From: Gemmatimonas sp. | GTDB lineage: Bacteria; Gemmatimonadota; Gemmatimonadetes; Gemmatimonadales; Gemmatimonadaceae | Assembly (NCBI RefSeq): GCF_031426495.1 | Contig: NZ_JANPLK010000004.1 | Coordinates: 1-18,667 of the forward strand | Direction of reading: 5' to 3' | DNA: 18,667 bases | Part shown: piece by piece, positions 7,263-15,400 of the stretch | How the letters are laid out: every line of letters starts with the position of its first letter | Position numbering within the stretch: position 1 is the stretch's first letter | Program-made: the position numbers and the translations under genes | Notes under the pieces: generated by a model | Seen by the model: only the letters and a program-made list of their open reading frames with translations | What the model was told of the DNA's origin: nothing | Database searches by the model: none

Positions 7263-8320
7263 CGGAGACCATCATTCCGGTCGGGCAGCGCATTCGGGTG
7301 GCGTTGCTGGGATGCGGGCGGATTTCCAGGAATCACTTCGAGGCGCTCACCAAGCTTCCGGGGCTGCAACTCGTTGCGGTGTGCGACATCATTGCCGAGC
7401 GCGCGCAGCTGGTCGGCACGCAGTACGATGTGCCGTGGTTCACCAGCTACGAGCAGATGCTGAGCGATGTCCCGAGTGACGCGGTCATCATCGCGACGCC
7501 GTCCGGATTGCATCCGCAGCACGGCATTATGGCCGCAAAGGCCGGCCGGCATGTGATCTCCGAGAAGCCGATGGCGATTTCGCTCGCCGCTGCCGACGCG
7601 CTCGTGCAGGCCTGCGACGACCACCACGTACACCTGTTCGTCGTGAAGCAGAATCGACTCAATCCGCCGATCGTACTGCTCAAGCGCGCGATCGATCGGG
7701 GGCGCTTCGGTCGGATCTACATGGCAAATTGTACGGTGCGCTGGACGCGTCCGCAGGACTATTACGACCAGGCGCCGTGGCGTGGGACGTGGGAGTTCGA
7801 CGGCGGCGCGTTCATGAACCAGGCCTCGCACTACGTCGATCTGGTGCAGTGGCTCGTCGGCCCGGTCGAGAGCGTTATGGCCAAAACGGCGACGATGGCG
7901 CGACGCATCGAGGCCGAAGACAGCGGGGCGGCGGTCCTCAAGTTCCGCTCCGGCGCCATCGGCGTCATCGAGGTCACGATGCTCACCTTTCCACGGAATC
8001 TGGAAGGATCGATCACGATCCTCGGCGAGAAGGGCAGCGTGAAAATCGGCGGGACGGCTGTCAACAAGGTCGAACATTGGACCTTTGCCGATTACGATGA
8101 CGACGACAAGCTCGTCGAACAGGCGAACACCAACCCGCCAAGCGTGTACGGTTTCGGGCACGAAGGGTACTACCGCAATGTCGAGTCGGTGCTGCGCGGC
8201 GACGCGCGCCCCGACACCGACGGTCGTGCCGGTCGCAAGTCGCTCGAACTTATTCTGGGGATCTACGAATCGGCGAAGACTGGCCGCGACGTGCCCCTGC
8301 CGCTTCGCGTCAACATCTGA
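7259..8320 (+). CDS. wbpB: UDP-N-acetylglucosaminuronate 3-dehydrogenase (WbpB/WlbA-like, Gfo/Idh/MocA family)
   Basis: NAD-dependent oxidation at C3 of UDP-GlcNAcA, making the 3-keto substrate for the neighbouring aminotransferase. It has 353 residues. The N-terminal Rossmann domain carries LLGCGRISRNH (GxGxxS form) at 17-26, followed by IIATPSGLHPQHG at 77-89 and the Gfo/Idh/MocA EKP motif at 102-104, where K103 is the expected catalytic lysine. NQASHYVDL at 187-195 supplies the conserved histidine H191. KQNRLNPP and YYDQAPWRGTWEFDGGAFMNQ match the WlbA subgroup rather than general glucose-fructose oxidoreductases. ATG 7259 is preceded by GGGGGA at 7248-7253 and overlaps the acetyltransferase stop (ATGA). 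The four-gene context supports the specific substrate. Confidence 0.9.
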   Translation: MTETIIPVGQRIRVALLGCGRISRNHFEALTKLPGLQLVAVCDIIAERAQLVGTQYDVPWFTSYEQMLSDVPSDAVIIATPSGLHPQHGIMAAKAGRHVISEKPMAISLAAADALVQACDDHHVHLFVVKQNRLNPPIVLLKRAIDRGRFGRIYMANCTVRWTRPQDYYDQAPWRGTWEFDGGAFMNQASHYVDLVQWLVGPVESVMAKTATMARRIEAEDSGAAVLKFRSGAIGVIEVTMLTFPRNLEGSITILGEKGSVKIGGTAVNKVEHWTFADYDDDDKLVEQANTNPPSVYGFGHEGYYRNVESVLRGDARPDTDGRAGRKSLELILGIYESAKTGRDVPLPLRVNI

Positions 8321-8331
8321 ACCAAACCGTC

Positions 8332-9444
8332 ATGGCCGTTCCTCTTCTGGACCTCAAGGCGCAGCACGCCACCATCCGTGATGAAGTCGTCGCCGCCGTC
8401 ATGGACGTCGTGGATCAGCAGGCGTTTATCCTCGGAGATCCGGTCGCGCAGCTCGAGTGCAGCGTCGCCGGCCTCTCGCACGTCAAGTACGCCGTCGGCT
8501 GCGCCAACGGCACCGACGCCTTGCTGATGGCGCTGCGCGCCCTCGATGTCGCAGTTGGCGATGAAGTGGTCACCACGCCGTTCACGTTCTTCGCGACCGC
8601 TGGCGCCGTGCACAACGTCGGCGCGCGCCCGGTGTTCGTCGATATTGATCCGCGCACATTCAACATTGCGCCCGACGCCATCCGTGACGCTGTTGGTGCA
8701 AAGACCAAGGCTGTCATCGCGGTTGACCTGTTCGGTCAGATGGCGGCGATTGAGCAGGTCAACGACGCCGCCCAAGGACGGCCGGTGATCGAAGACGCCG
8801 CCCAGTCGATCGGGGCGAGCCGGCTGATCAACGGTGCCACGGTGATGGCCGGTGAGGCCGCGACCATCGGCACGTACAGCTTCTTTCCTTCGAAGAATCT
8901 CGGCGGGTACGGCGACGGTGGCATGATGGTCACGCAGGACGACGCGCTCTTCGAGGCGCTCATGAAGCTGCGTACCCACGGCAGCCGCCGGACCTACTTT
9001 CACGAGATCGTCGGCTACAACAGCCGCCTGGATGCACTGCAGGCGGCCGTGTTACGCGCCAAGCTGCCGCATCTGGAGTCGTGGAGCGCGGCACGTCGCC
9101 GGAACGCCGCCTATTACGATGCGGCGTTTGCCGATCTTGCCGATGTCGTCACACCGTTCATCGATTCCGCCAACACGTCGATCTATAACCAGTACACGAT
9201 CCGGGTGCCCAAGCGCGATGCGCTCCAGGCGCACCTCAAGGATCGCGGGATCGGCTGCTCGGTGTACTATCCGCTCCCGCTGCACTTGCAGCCGTGCTTC
9301 GCGTATCTCGGGTACCAGCAGGGGCAATGCCCCGAATCGGAACGCGCGGCGCTCGAGGTGCTGTCGCTGCCTGTTTTCCCCGAGCTCACCACTCTGCAAC
9401 TCGATGAAGTGATCGGGGCAGTGCGAGCCTTCTTTGGACGCTGA
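8332..9444 (+). CDS. wbpE: PLP-dependent 3-aminotransferase (WbpE/WlbC-like, DegT/DnrJ/EryC1 family)
   Basis: Transfers an amino group, normally from glutamate, to UDP-2-acetamido-3-keto-glucuronate. At 370 residues it has the full DegT/DnrJ/EryC1 layout: VPLLDLKAQ at the N-terminus, the cofactor pocket CANGTDALLMALRAL (57-71), EVVTTPFTFFATAGA (78-92), the pyridine-binding EDAAQSIGA (154-162, D155 and Q158) and the PLP lysine K188 in YSFFPSKNLGGYGDGG. RRTYFHEIVGYNSRLDALQAA follows as usual. There is no clear Shine-Dalgarno in the 11-base gap after wbpB. Family members act on many 3- and 4-keto sugars; the flanking wbpB, wbpD and wbpA genes make the 3-keto glucuronate the likely substrate. Confidence 0.9.
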   Translation: MAVPLLDLKAQHATIRDEVVAAVMDVVDQQAFILGDPVAQLECSVAGLSHVKYAVGCANGTDALLMALRALDVAVGDEVVTTPFTFFATAGAVHNVGARPVFVDIDPRTFNIAPDAIRDAVGAKTKAVIAVDLFGQMAAIEQVNDAAQGRPVIEDAAQSIGASRLINGATVMAGEAATIGTYSFFPSKNLGGYGDGGMMVTQDDALFEALMKLRTHGSRRTYFHEIVGYNSRLDALQAAVLRAKLPHLESWSAARRRNAAYYDAAFADLADVVTPFIDSANTSIYNQYTIRVPKRDALQAHLKDRGIGCSVYYPLPLHLQPCFAYLGYQQGQCPESERAALEVLSLPVFPELTTLQLDEVIGAVRAFFGR

Positions 9445-9454
9445 GGCGTACGAC

Positions 9455-10813
9455 ATGGCCGATTCCCCGTCGATGAAAGACCACCTGCTCTCGAAAATTC
9501 AGGACCGCACCGCCGTCATCGGCGTGATCGGTCTGGGCTACGTCGGGTTGCCGCTCGCGATGGAGTTTGTGCACGCGGGCTTTCGCGTCATCGGGTATGA
9601 CGTGAGTCAGCGGGTGATTGATCTGCTCATGGCCGGTCAGTCACACATTCAGGACATCCCGAGCCAGGTCGTGCAGGAAGCGGTGGCGGCCGGAAGTTTC
9701 GTGGCGACGGCCGTCGAGTCTCGCATCGGCGAGTGCGACGCCATCTCGGTGGCCGTGCCCACTCCGCTGTCCAAGACGCGTGATCCCGACATGGCCTTCG
9801 TGCTCGCCGCCGCCGACGCCATCGCGCGGCAGGCGCATCCGGGCATGTGCGTGGTGCTGGAAAGCACCACCTATCCGGGCACCACGCGCGAATTGCTGCA
9901 GCCGCGGCTGGAGGCGATGGGGCTCACGGTCGGCACGGATGTGTTCGTGGCGTTCAGTCCCGAGCGCGTCGACCCGGGTAATCCGATCTACCAGACCAAG
10001 AACACCCCCAAGGTGGTCGGCGGCGTCACGCCAGCCTGTGTCGAGGTCGCCAGTGCGCTCTACGCGAGCTGTATCGACGTGGTCGTCCCGGTCTCTTCGC
10101 CGGAAGCCGCTGAGCTCGTCAAGCTGCTCGAGAACACGTTCCGGGCCGTGAACATCGGCCTGGTGAACGAAATCGCGATCGTGTGTGACAAACTGGGCGT
10201 GGATGTCTGGGAAGTCATCAACGCCGCCGCCACCAAGCCGTTCGGGTTCATGAAGTTTACGCCGGGCCCCGGCATCGGGGGCCACTGCATTCCGCTCGAC
10301 CCGCACTATCTCGCCTGGAAGATGCGCACCCTCAACTACAAGACGCGCTTCATCGACCTCGCCAGCGAGATCAATTCCAATATGCCGCAGTGGGTCGTCC
10401 AGAAGGTGGCCGATGCGCTCAACGAGGTCCGCAAGGCAGTGCGCGGCAGTCGCGTGCTCGTGCTCGGCGTGGCCTACAAGCGCGACATCGATGACGTGCG
10501 CGAAAGCCCGGCTCTCGACGTGATCCGCCTGCTCGAGGAGCGTGGCGCCCACGTGGAATTCCACGACCCGTTCGTGCACGAGTTCCGTGAGGACGGGCAT
10601 AGCCGCAAGGGTGTCGAACTCAGCGACGAAATGCTCCGGTGGGCGGACGCGGTCGTGGTCGTCACGGATCACAAGCACGTCGACTACCAGCGCGTCGTGG
10701 ATCACGCGGCATTGCTCGTCGACACCCGAAACGTCACGGCCGGGCTCAAGCCCGGGCGTGCTCGCATTATCCCACTGGCGTCCGGCACTCGGACCGTGGG
10801 CGCTGCATCATGA
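9455..10813 (+). CDS. wbpA: UDP-N-acetyl-hexosamine 6-dehydrogenase (WbpA-like)
   Basis: UDP-glucose/GDP-mannose dehydrogenase family; two successive NAD-dependent oxidations of C6 to a carboxylate. In this cluster the likely reaction is UDP-GlcNAc to UDP-GlcNAcA, the first step of the pathway. From ATG 9455 it has 452 residues, with IGLGYVGLPLA at 25-35, VPTPLSKTRDPD at 101-112, ESTTYPGTT, FSPERVDPGN at 168-177, LVKLLENTFRAVNIGLVNE at 221-239 and the catalytic cysteine C278 in GIGGHCIPLDP. A C-terminal NAD/UDP domain carries GVAYKRDIDDVRESPAL. ATG 9455 is preferred over TTG 9434 because GAGG at 9443-9446 is correctly spaced and sits on the wbpE stop. A UDP-ManNAc dehydrogenase (WecC-type) activity cannot be excluded from sequence alone. 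Confidence 0.88.
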   Translation: MADSPSMKDHLLSKIQDRTAVIGVIGLGYVGLPLAMEFVHAGFRVIGYDVSQRVIDLLMAGQSHIQDIPSQVVQEAVAAGSFVATAVESRIGECDAISVAVPTPLSKTRDPDMAFVLAAADAIARQAHPGMCVVLESTTYPGTTRELLQPRLEAMGLTVGTDVFVAFSPERVDPGNPIYQTKNTPKVVGGVTPACVEVASALYASCIDVVVPVSSPEAAELVKLLENTFRAVNIGLVNEIAIVCDKLGVDVWEVINAAATKPFGFMKFTPGPGIGGHCIPLDPHYLAWKMRTLNYKTRFIDLASEINSNMPQWVVQKVADALNEVRKAVRGSRVLVLGVAYKRDIDDVRESPALDVIRLLEERGAHVEFHDPFVHEFREDGHSRKGVELSDEMLRWADAVVVVTDHKHVDYQRVVDHAALLVDTRNVTAGLKPGRARIIPLASGTRTVGAAS

Positions 10814-10875
10814 ACCGAGCTCCCGTTGGCGGAAAGGATCCGCGTTCGGTGCGTCGGGTACCAGAGTCCGCATGA
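10810..10875 (+). CDS. Candidate 21-codon junction ORF between wbpA and bamD
   Basis: ATG 10810 overlaps the wbpA stop as ATGA, and the ORF ends in a TGA that overlaps the bamD start codon, again as ATGA (10872-10875). The predicted peptide is MNRAPVGGKDPRSVRRVPES plus a final Ala, basic and without a recognisable domain. The double ATGA geometry fills the 58-base wbpA-bamD gap exactly and would let ribosomes pass from wbpA to bamD by stop-start coupling. bamD has no good Shine-Dalgarno of its own, which fits. It could equally be chance in GC-rich DNA; conservation is untested. Confidence 0.35.
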   Translation: MNRAPVGGKDPRSVRRVPESA

Positions 10876-11720
10876 GTCACCGACTGTCTCGCGTTGAATT
10901 TCGCCTGTTGATGCTGCTCGGCGTTGCCGCAGCATTGGCCGGCTGTTCTCGCGGTTTCCAACCTCGCGATTACGCGAATCCTGAAGCGCTCTTCCGTGCA
11001 TCCCTGCTGGAGTTCCAGCGGCAGAAGTGGGACAACGCGAAGATCGGCTTCGAGCGCCTGACCAGTGATCTGTCGGCGCGTGATCCGCTATTGGCTCCAG
11101 CGTACTTCTATTTGGCGCTGTCACACGAGCGACAGAAGGAGTACCTGCTCGCGGCGCAGGCGTTCGAACGGATCACCGATGGTTTCCCCGACGACACGCT
11201 CGCGCCGACCGCGATGCTGGGCGTCGGCCGTAGCTACCAGAGTCTGTGGCGTCGACCGTCCCTCGACCCCGAGAATGGGCAGAAGGCCGTCTCGATCCTT
11301 CGGGCGCTCCTGTCGTCCTATCCTGAGAGCAAGGAGACGGACGATGCCAAGAAGCGCATTGTCCAGCTCGAAGAGTGGATGGCGCAGAAGGACTACGACA
11401 CCGGCGTGCATTACGTGCGCGTCCGTCGCTCCATCGACCCGGCGATCATCTACTTCAAGGATGTCGTCACCACGTACCCGAGCACAAAGGCGGCCCGCCT
11501 CTCGTGGCTGCGGCTGCATGAGCTGTACACAAAGATCCGCTGGAAGGAAGATGCCGCGGAAACGTGTACCGCCATGTGGCGCGCGTACCCAGGTGATCCG
11601 TTAGTCAAGGCCTCCTGCGGCGCCCAGCCCGCCGATTCGGCCACCGCCGCCAAGGCGCCGCCTCCGGCGGTCATGTCGCCAGTCGCCTACGCACGCCCAG
11701 GTCCGGTGCGTCGCGGATGA
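10872..11720 (+). CDS. bamD: Outer membrane protein assembly lipoprotein BamD
   Basis: TPR lipoprotein of the BAM complex that helps BamA insert beta-barrel proteins in the outer membrane. It has 282 residues. A hydrophobic signal at about 10-23 ends in the lipobox LAGC with lipidated C25. After the signal, EALFRASLLEFQRQKWDNA, YFYLALSHERQKEYLLAAQAF, and TAMLGVGRSYQSL are tandem TPR helices typical of BamD/YfiO, including the phase of large residues; the C-terminal part is poorer in pattern and ends in an Ala/Pro-rich tail. ATG 10872 is chosen because it puts the signal peptide at the N-terminus; the frame stays open far upstream inside wbpA, but those codons belong to wbpA. nadD follows after 19 bases. 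Confidence 0.85.
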   Translation: MSHRLSRVEFRLLMLLGVAAALAGCSRGFQPRDYANPEALFRASLLEFQRQKWDNAKIGFERLTSDLSARDPLLAPAYFYLALSHERQKEYLLAAQAFERITDGFPDDTLAPTAMLGVGRSYQSLWRRPSLDPENGQKAVSILRALLSSYPESKETDDAKKRIVQLEEWMAQKDYDTGVHYVRVRRSIDPAIIYFKDVVTTYPSTKAARLSWLRLHELYTKIRWKEDAAETCTAMWRAYPGDPLVKASCGAQPADSATAAKAPPPAVMSPVAYARPGPVRRG

Positions 11721-11739
11721 CCCGCACGGCCTGACGTCG

Positions 11740-12378
11740 ATGCGCATCGGCATCCTTGGCGGAAGTTTTGATCCGCCGCATGTCGGCCACCTCCTGGTGG
11801 CGCAGGATGCCCTCGACGAGCTCGCGCTCGATCGTCTGCTCGTCGTGCCGGCGGCCCAACAGCCGCTCAAGGGCGGGAACCAGACGCCCACCGCGCACCG
11901 GCTGGCGATGGTTGAGGCCTGCTTCGGCGGGATCCCGCGCATCGAGGTCGACCCCATCGAAATCGATCGGGGCGGGTTATCTTTCATGGTTGACACCGTG
12001 GAGTCTCTGCGCCGACGTTGGCCGTCGGCGATGCTTCACCTGCTGGTCGGCGATGACGTGGTCTCCACGTTGCCGCGTTGGCGCGAGGTGACTCGGTTGT
12101 TGTCGATGGTGCAGCTGGTTGTGCTGCACCGCGCCGACCGAGGTCACGATGTCGCCGCGCTCGCCGGCCCGCTGGCAAGCATCGGAGCATCGACGGCACG
12201 ACGACTGGCGACGCGACGCGTCGACCTGTCATCAACCGAAATCAGGGCACGGGTACGGGACGGGCGCTCCATTCGGGGCTTCGTTCCGGACCCCGTGGCG
12301 ACGTACATAGCGACCACCGGACTGTATCTCGAGAATTCCCGGGAGTTGTCGACTGCGGAGGGCCCAGCGCGCGCCTGA
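11740..12378 (+). CDS. nadD: Nicotinate-nucleotide adenylyltransferase
   Basis: Joins nicotinate mononucleotide and ATP to deaminated NAD in NAD synthesis. It has 212 residues, close to the family norm. The nucleotidyltransferase signature GGSFDPPHVGH is at 7-17, with H14 and H17 as the ATP-binding HxGH; VVPAAQQPLKG (35-45), HLLVGDDVVSTLPRWRE and the C-terminal SSTEIRARV (ISSTxIR-type) motif are all present. FVPDPVATYI near the end matches the family. No obvious Shine-Dalgarno precedes ATG 11740. Its stop TGA shares one base with the ATG of a mini-ORF that leads to secA. The pairing with secA is not functional in any obvious way. Confidence 0.95.
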   Translation: MRIGILGGSFDPPHVGHLLVAQDALDELALDRLLVVPAAQQPLKGGNQTPTAHRLAMVEACFGGIPRIEVDPIEIDRGGLSFMVDTVESLRRRWPSAMLHLLVGDDVVSTLPRWREVTRLLSMVQLVVLHRADRGHDVAALAGPLASIGASTARRLATRRVDLSSTEIRARVRDGRSIRGFVPDPVATYIATTGLYLENSRELSTAEGPARA

Positions 12379-12419
12379 TGGCGAACGGGGACTTCGCGGT
12401 CGCGACGCCCTTGCCATGA
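12378..12419 (+). CDS. Candidate 13-codon mini-ORF upstream of secA
   Basis: ATG 12378 overlaps the nadD stop (TGATG), and the ORF ends with TGA at 12417-12419, seven bases before the secA ATG. The peptide would be MANGDFAVATPLP. Its stop codon lies within the secA Shine-Dalgarno sequence TGAGG (12417-12421), so a ribosome terminating here would be placed on the secA initiation region. It is too short to be a SecM-like arrest peptide acting from the exit tunnel with a signal sequence. It may be a coupling element or chance. Confidence 0.3.
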   Translation: MANGDFAVATPLP

Positions 12420-12421
12420 GG
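12417..12421 (+). promoter_or_regulatory. Shine-Dalgarno of secA overlapping mini-ORF stop
   Basis: TGAGG with 5 bases to ATG 12427. The same bases hold the stop codon of the 13-codon ORF at 12378-12419, so termination there and initiation of secA use one site. Confidence 0.55.
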
Positions 12422-12426
12422 TTCGT

Positions 12427-15400
12427 ATGCTGAAGGGCTTGATTGGACGTGTGTTCGGCACACGTCATGAACGTGAGCGGAAGCGGGTGCAGCCGGTGCT
12501 GTCCGAGATCCATGAGATCGAAGCGCGCCTCGCCTCGTTGTCCGACGAAGAGATCCAAGGGCAGACCGCCAAGTTCCGCGGCATGCTGGCCGAACGCACC
12601 GGACCGATCGAACAGCGGATCGCCGAACTCAAGGCCGCCAAGCACGATTCCGCCGATGCGGCGGATCGTGAACGCATCGATCTCGAACTGCAGGGTGCCG
12701 ATGGTCGCGGCGGCGTGGAAGGCGAGCTGCGCACGGCCATCGCCGACGTGCTCGACGAGCTGCTCCCGGAGGCCTTCGCCACCGTGCGTGAGGCCTGCCG
12801 GCGACTCAAAGGCTCTACCGTTCTGGTGACGGGCAACGAGATCACGTGGGACATGGTGCCGTACGATGTCCAGCTGATTGGTGGTATTCAGCTGCACCTC
12901 GGCCGCATTGCCGAAATGGCGACCGGCGAAGGCAAGACGCTCGTCGCCACGCTCCCGATGTATCTCAATGCGCTGCCGGGACGCGGCGCACATCTCGTGA
13001 CGGTGAACAACTATCTCGCCCGTCGCGATTCGCAGTGGATGGGGCACCTGTATCGGTGGCTGGGACTTACGGTCGGCTGCCTCGACGACACCGAGCCGGG
13101 TACGTACGAGCGTCGCGCGGTGTACGGCTGCGACATTGCGTACGGTACCAACAACGAGTTCGGCTTCGACTACTTGCGCGACAACATGGTGGTCTCGCTT
13201 GAGCAGCGCGTGCAGCGCACGCACATCTTCGCGATCATCGACGAAGTGGACTCGATCCTCATCGATGAAGCGCGGACGCCGCTCATTATCTCGGGCCCGG
13301 TGGGCAACGAGAGCGACGGGCGCTATGCGGAGTTCAACACCGCGGTCGAGCGTCTCGTGCGTCGCCAGTCCGAGCTGGTGAACACGCTCGTCGGAGAAGG
13401 CGAGCGCGCGCTCGAGACGAAGGACGAGCAGGACGCCGCGCTCAAGCTCTACAAGGCGCAGCTTGGCGGCCCGAAGAACAAGCGGCTCGTGAAGGCGCTG
13501 CAGGAATCCGGTGTGAAGCAGCTCGTACAGCGCATGGAGCTCGACATCATTTCGGACAAGAAGCTCCCGATGAGCAAGCGGACGTATCGAGAGATCGAGG
13601 ACGACCTGCTCTACGTGCTCGATGAGAGGGGGCACACCGTGCACCTGACCGAGCAGGGGCTCGACTATCTGTCGCCCGAGGCGCACGACCAGTTTGTGCT
13701 CCCCGACATCTCGCTCATGATCGGCAAGCTCGATCGCGATCATGACATCTCCGCCACGGAACGCCTCGAGCAGCGCAACGCGATCGAGCGCGAGTACGCG
13801 CTCAAGAGCGAGCGGTTGAACATCATCCATCAGCTGCTGCGCGCGCATGCCCTGTACGAGCGTGACGTAAACTACGTCGTGCAAGAAGCGCAGGTGCTCA
13901 TCGTTGATGAGTTCACCGGCCGTACCATGCCCGGTCGCCGGTGGAGCGAGGGGCTGCACCAGGCCGTCGAAGCCAAGGAGCGCGTGCAGGTCAAGGGCGA
14001 GACGCAGACGCTCGCCACGATCACGATTCAGAACTACTTCCGCATGTACGAGAAGCTGGCCGGCATGACTGGTACGGCCGAAACGGAAGAGAACGAGTTC
14101 CACGAGATCTACGGTCTGTCGGTGTCGGTGATTCCGACCAACAGGCCGATCGCGCGCGATGATCGCCAGGACTACGTCTACAAAACGCGTCGCGAGAAGT
14201 ACAACGCGATCGTCGACGAAACGAAGCGACTCCACGAGCTCGGGTATCCCGTGCTGGTCGGAACGGCCAGCGTCGAAGCATCCGAAACGCTGGCGCGACT
14301 GTTCGCGCGCGCCGGGCTCAAACACAACGTGTTGAACGCGAAGTATCACCAGCGCGAGGCCGAGATCGTGGCGGGCGCGGGTCATGCGGGCGCGATCACG
14401 ATCGCGACGAACATGGCCGGTCGCGGCACCGACATCAAACTCGGCGCCGGAGTCACTGAGGCGAAGGCTTCGACTGTCACCGATCCCGATGGCAAGGAGC
14501 TTGAGATCTCGGAGACCGGGGGATTGCATATCATCGGCTCCGAACGTCATGAATCACGACGTATTGATCGCCAGCTTCGTGGGCGGTCCGGCCGACAGGG
14601 CGACCCCGGCGCGTCGCAGTTCTTTCTGTCCCTCGAAGACGACCTGATGCGGCTCTTCGGGTCCGACCGGATTGCTAAACTGATGGATCGTATGGGCGCG
14701 CAGGATGGCGAAGTGCTCGCGCATCCGTTGATCTCGCGTTCCATCGAACAGGCACAGAAGCGCGTCGAACTGCAGAACTTCCAGTCGCGCAAGCGGCTGC
14801 TCGAGTACGACGACGTGATGAATCAGCAGCGCGAGGTGATCTACTCGCTGCGTGCCTTCGCGCTCGAGGGCGGTGAAGAGCTCAAGGGCGAGGCGCTCAA
14901 GATGATCGACCGCGGTGTGCAGCGTCGCGTCGAGCAGGCGCTGGCCACCTTCGACAAGCAGGAAGATTGGGACTTCGAGTATGTGCAGCAGGATCTCCTG
15001 ATGCATTACATGCTCCAGGTGTCGGCCTTTGCCGAAGGCGCGCGTGCGGGCTCGGTGGAGGAGGCGCAGGCGATTGCCGTCGAGGCCGGGCGCGCGGCAT
15101 TCGACCAGAAGCTCGATAGCCTGAACGCCGTCACCGACGAGAGCGGGCAGGGTTTCGCCGATCGTCTCCTCTCGCTCGTCACGCTCAACGTGATCGACGA
15201 GAAGTGGAAGGATCATCTCTATGATCTCGACCAGTTGCGCGCGTCGATTCACTATCGGTCGTGGGGCCAGAAGGACCCGCTCGTCGAGTACAAGCAGGAT
15301 GCCTACACGATGTTCGAAGATCTCATGCACGATCTCGCGAACACGTTCACCGAACGCTTCCTCAAGGCGCAGTTGGTGTTCGAGCCGTCGCCGATGGAGA

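Noticed and set aside
10542..10871. Extended N-terminus for BamD
   Set aside because: The frame is open upstream but lies inside wbpA in another frame, and the lipoprotein signal begins at ATG 10872.
12378..12419. SecM-like arrest peptide before secA
   Set aside because: Thirteen codons are too few to emerge from the ribosome or carry a signal sequence; only coupling is plausible.
12232..14550. 772-codon ORF on the minus strand
   Set aside because: Antisense to secA and the end of nadD, with the same compositional signature and no recognisable motif.
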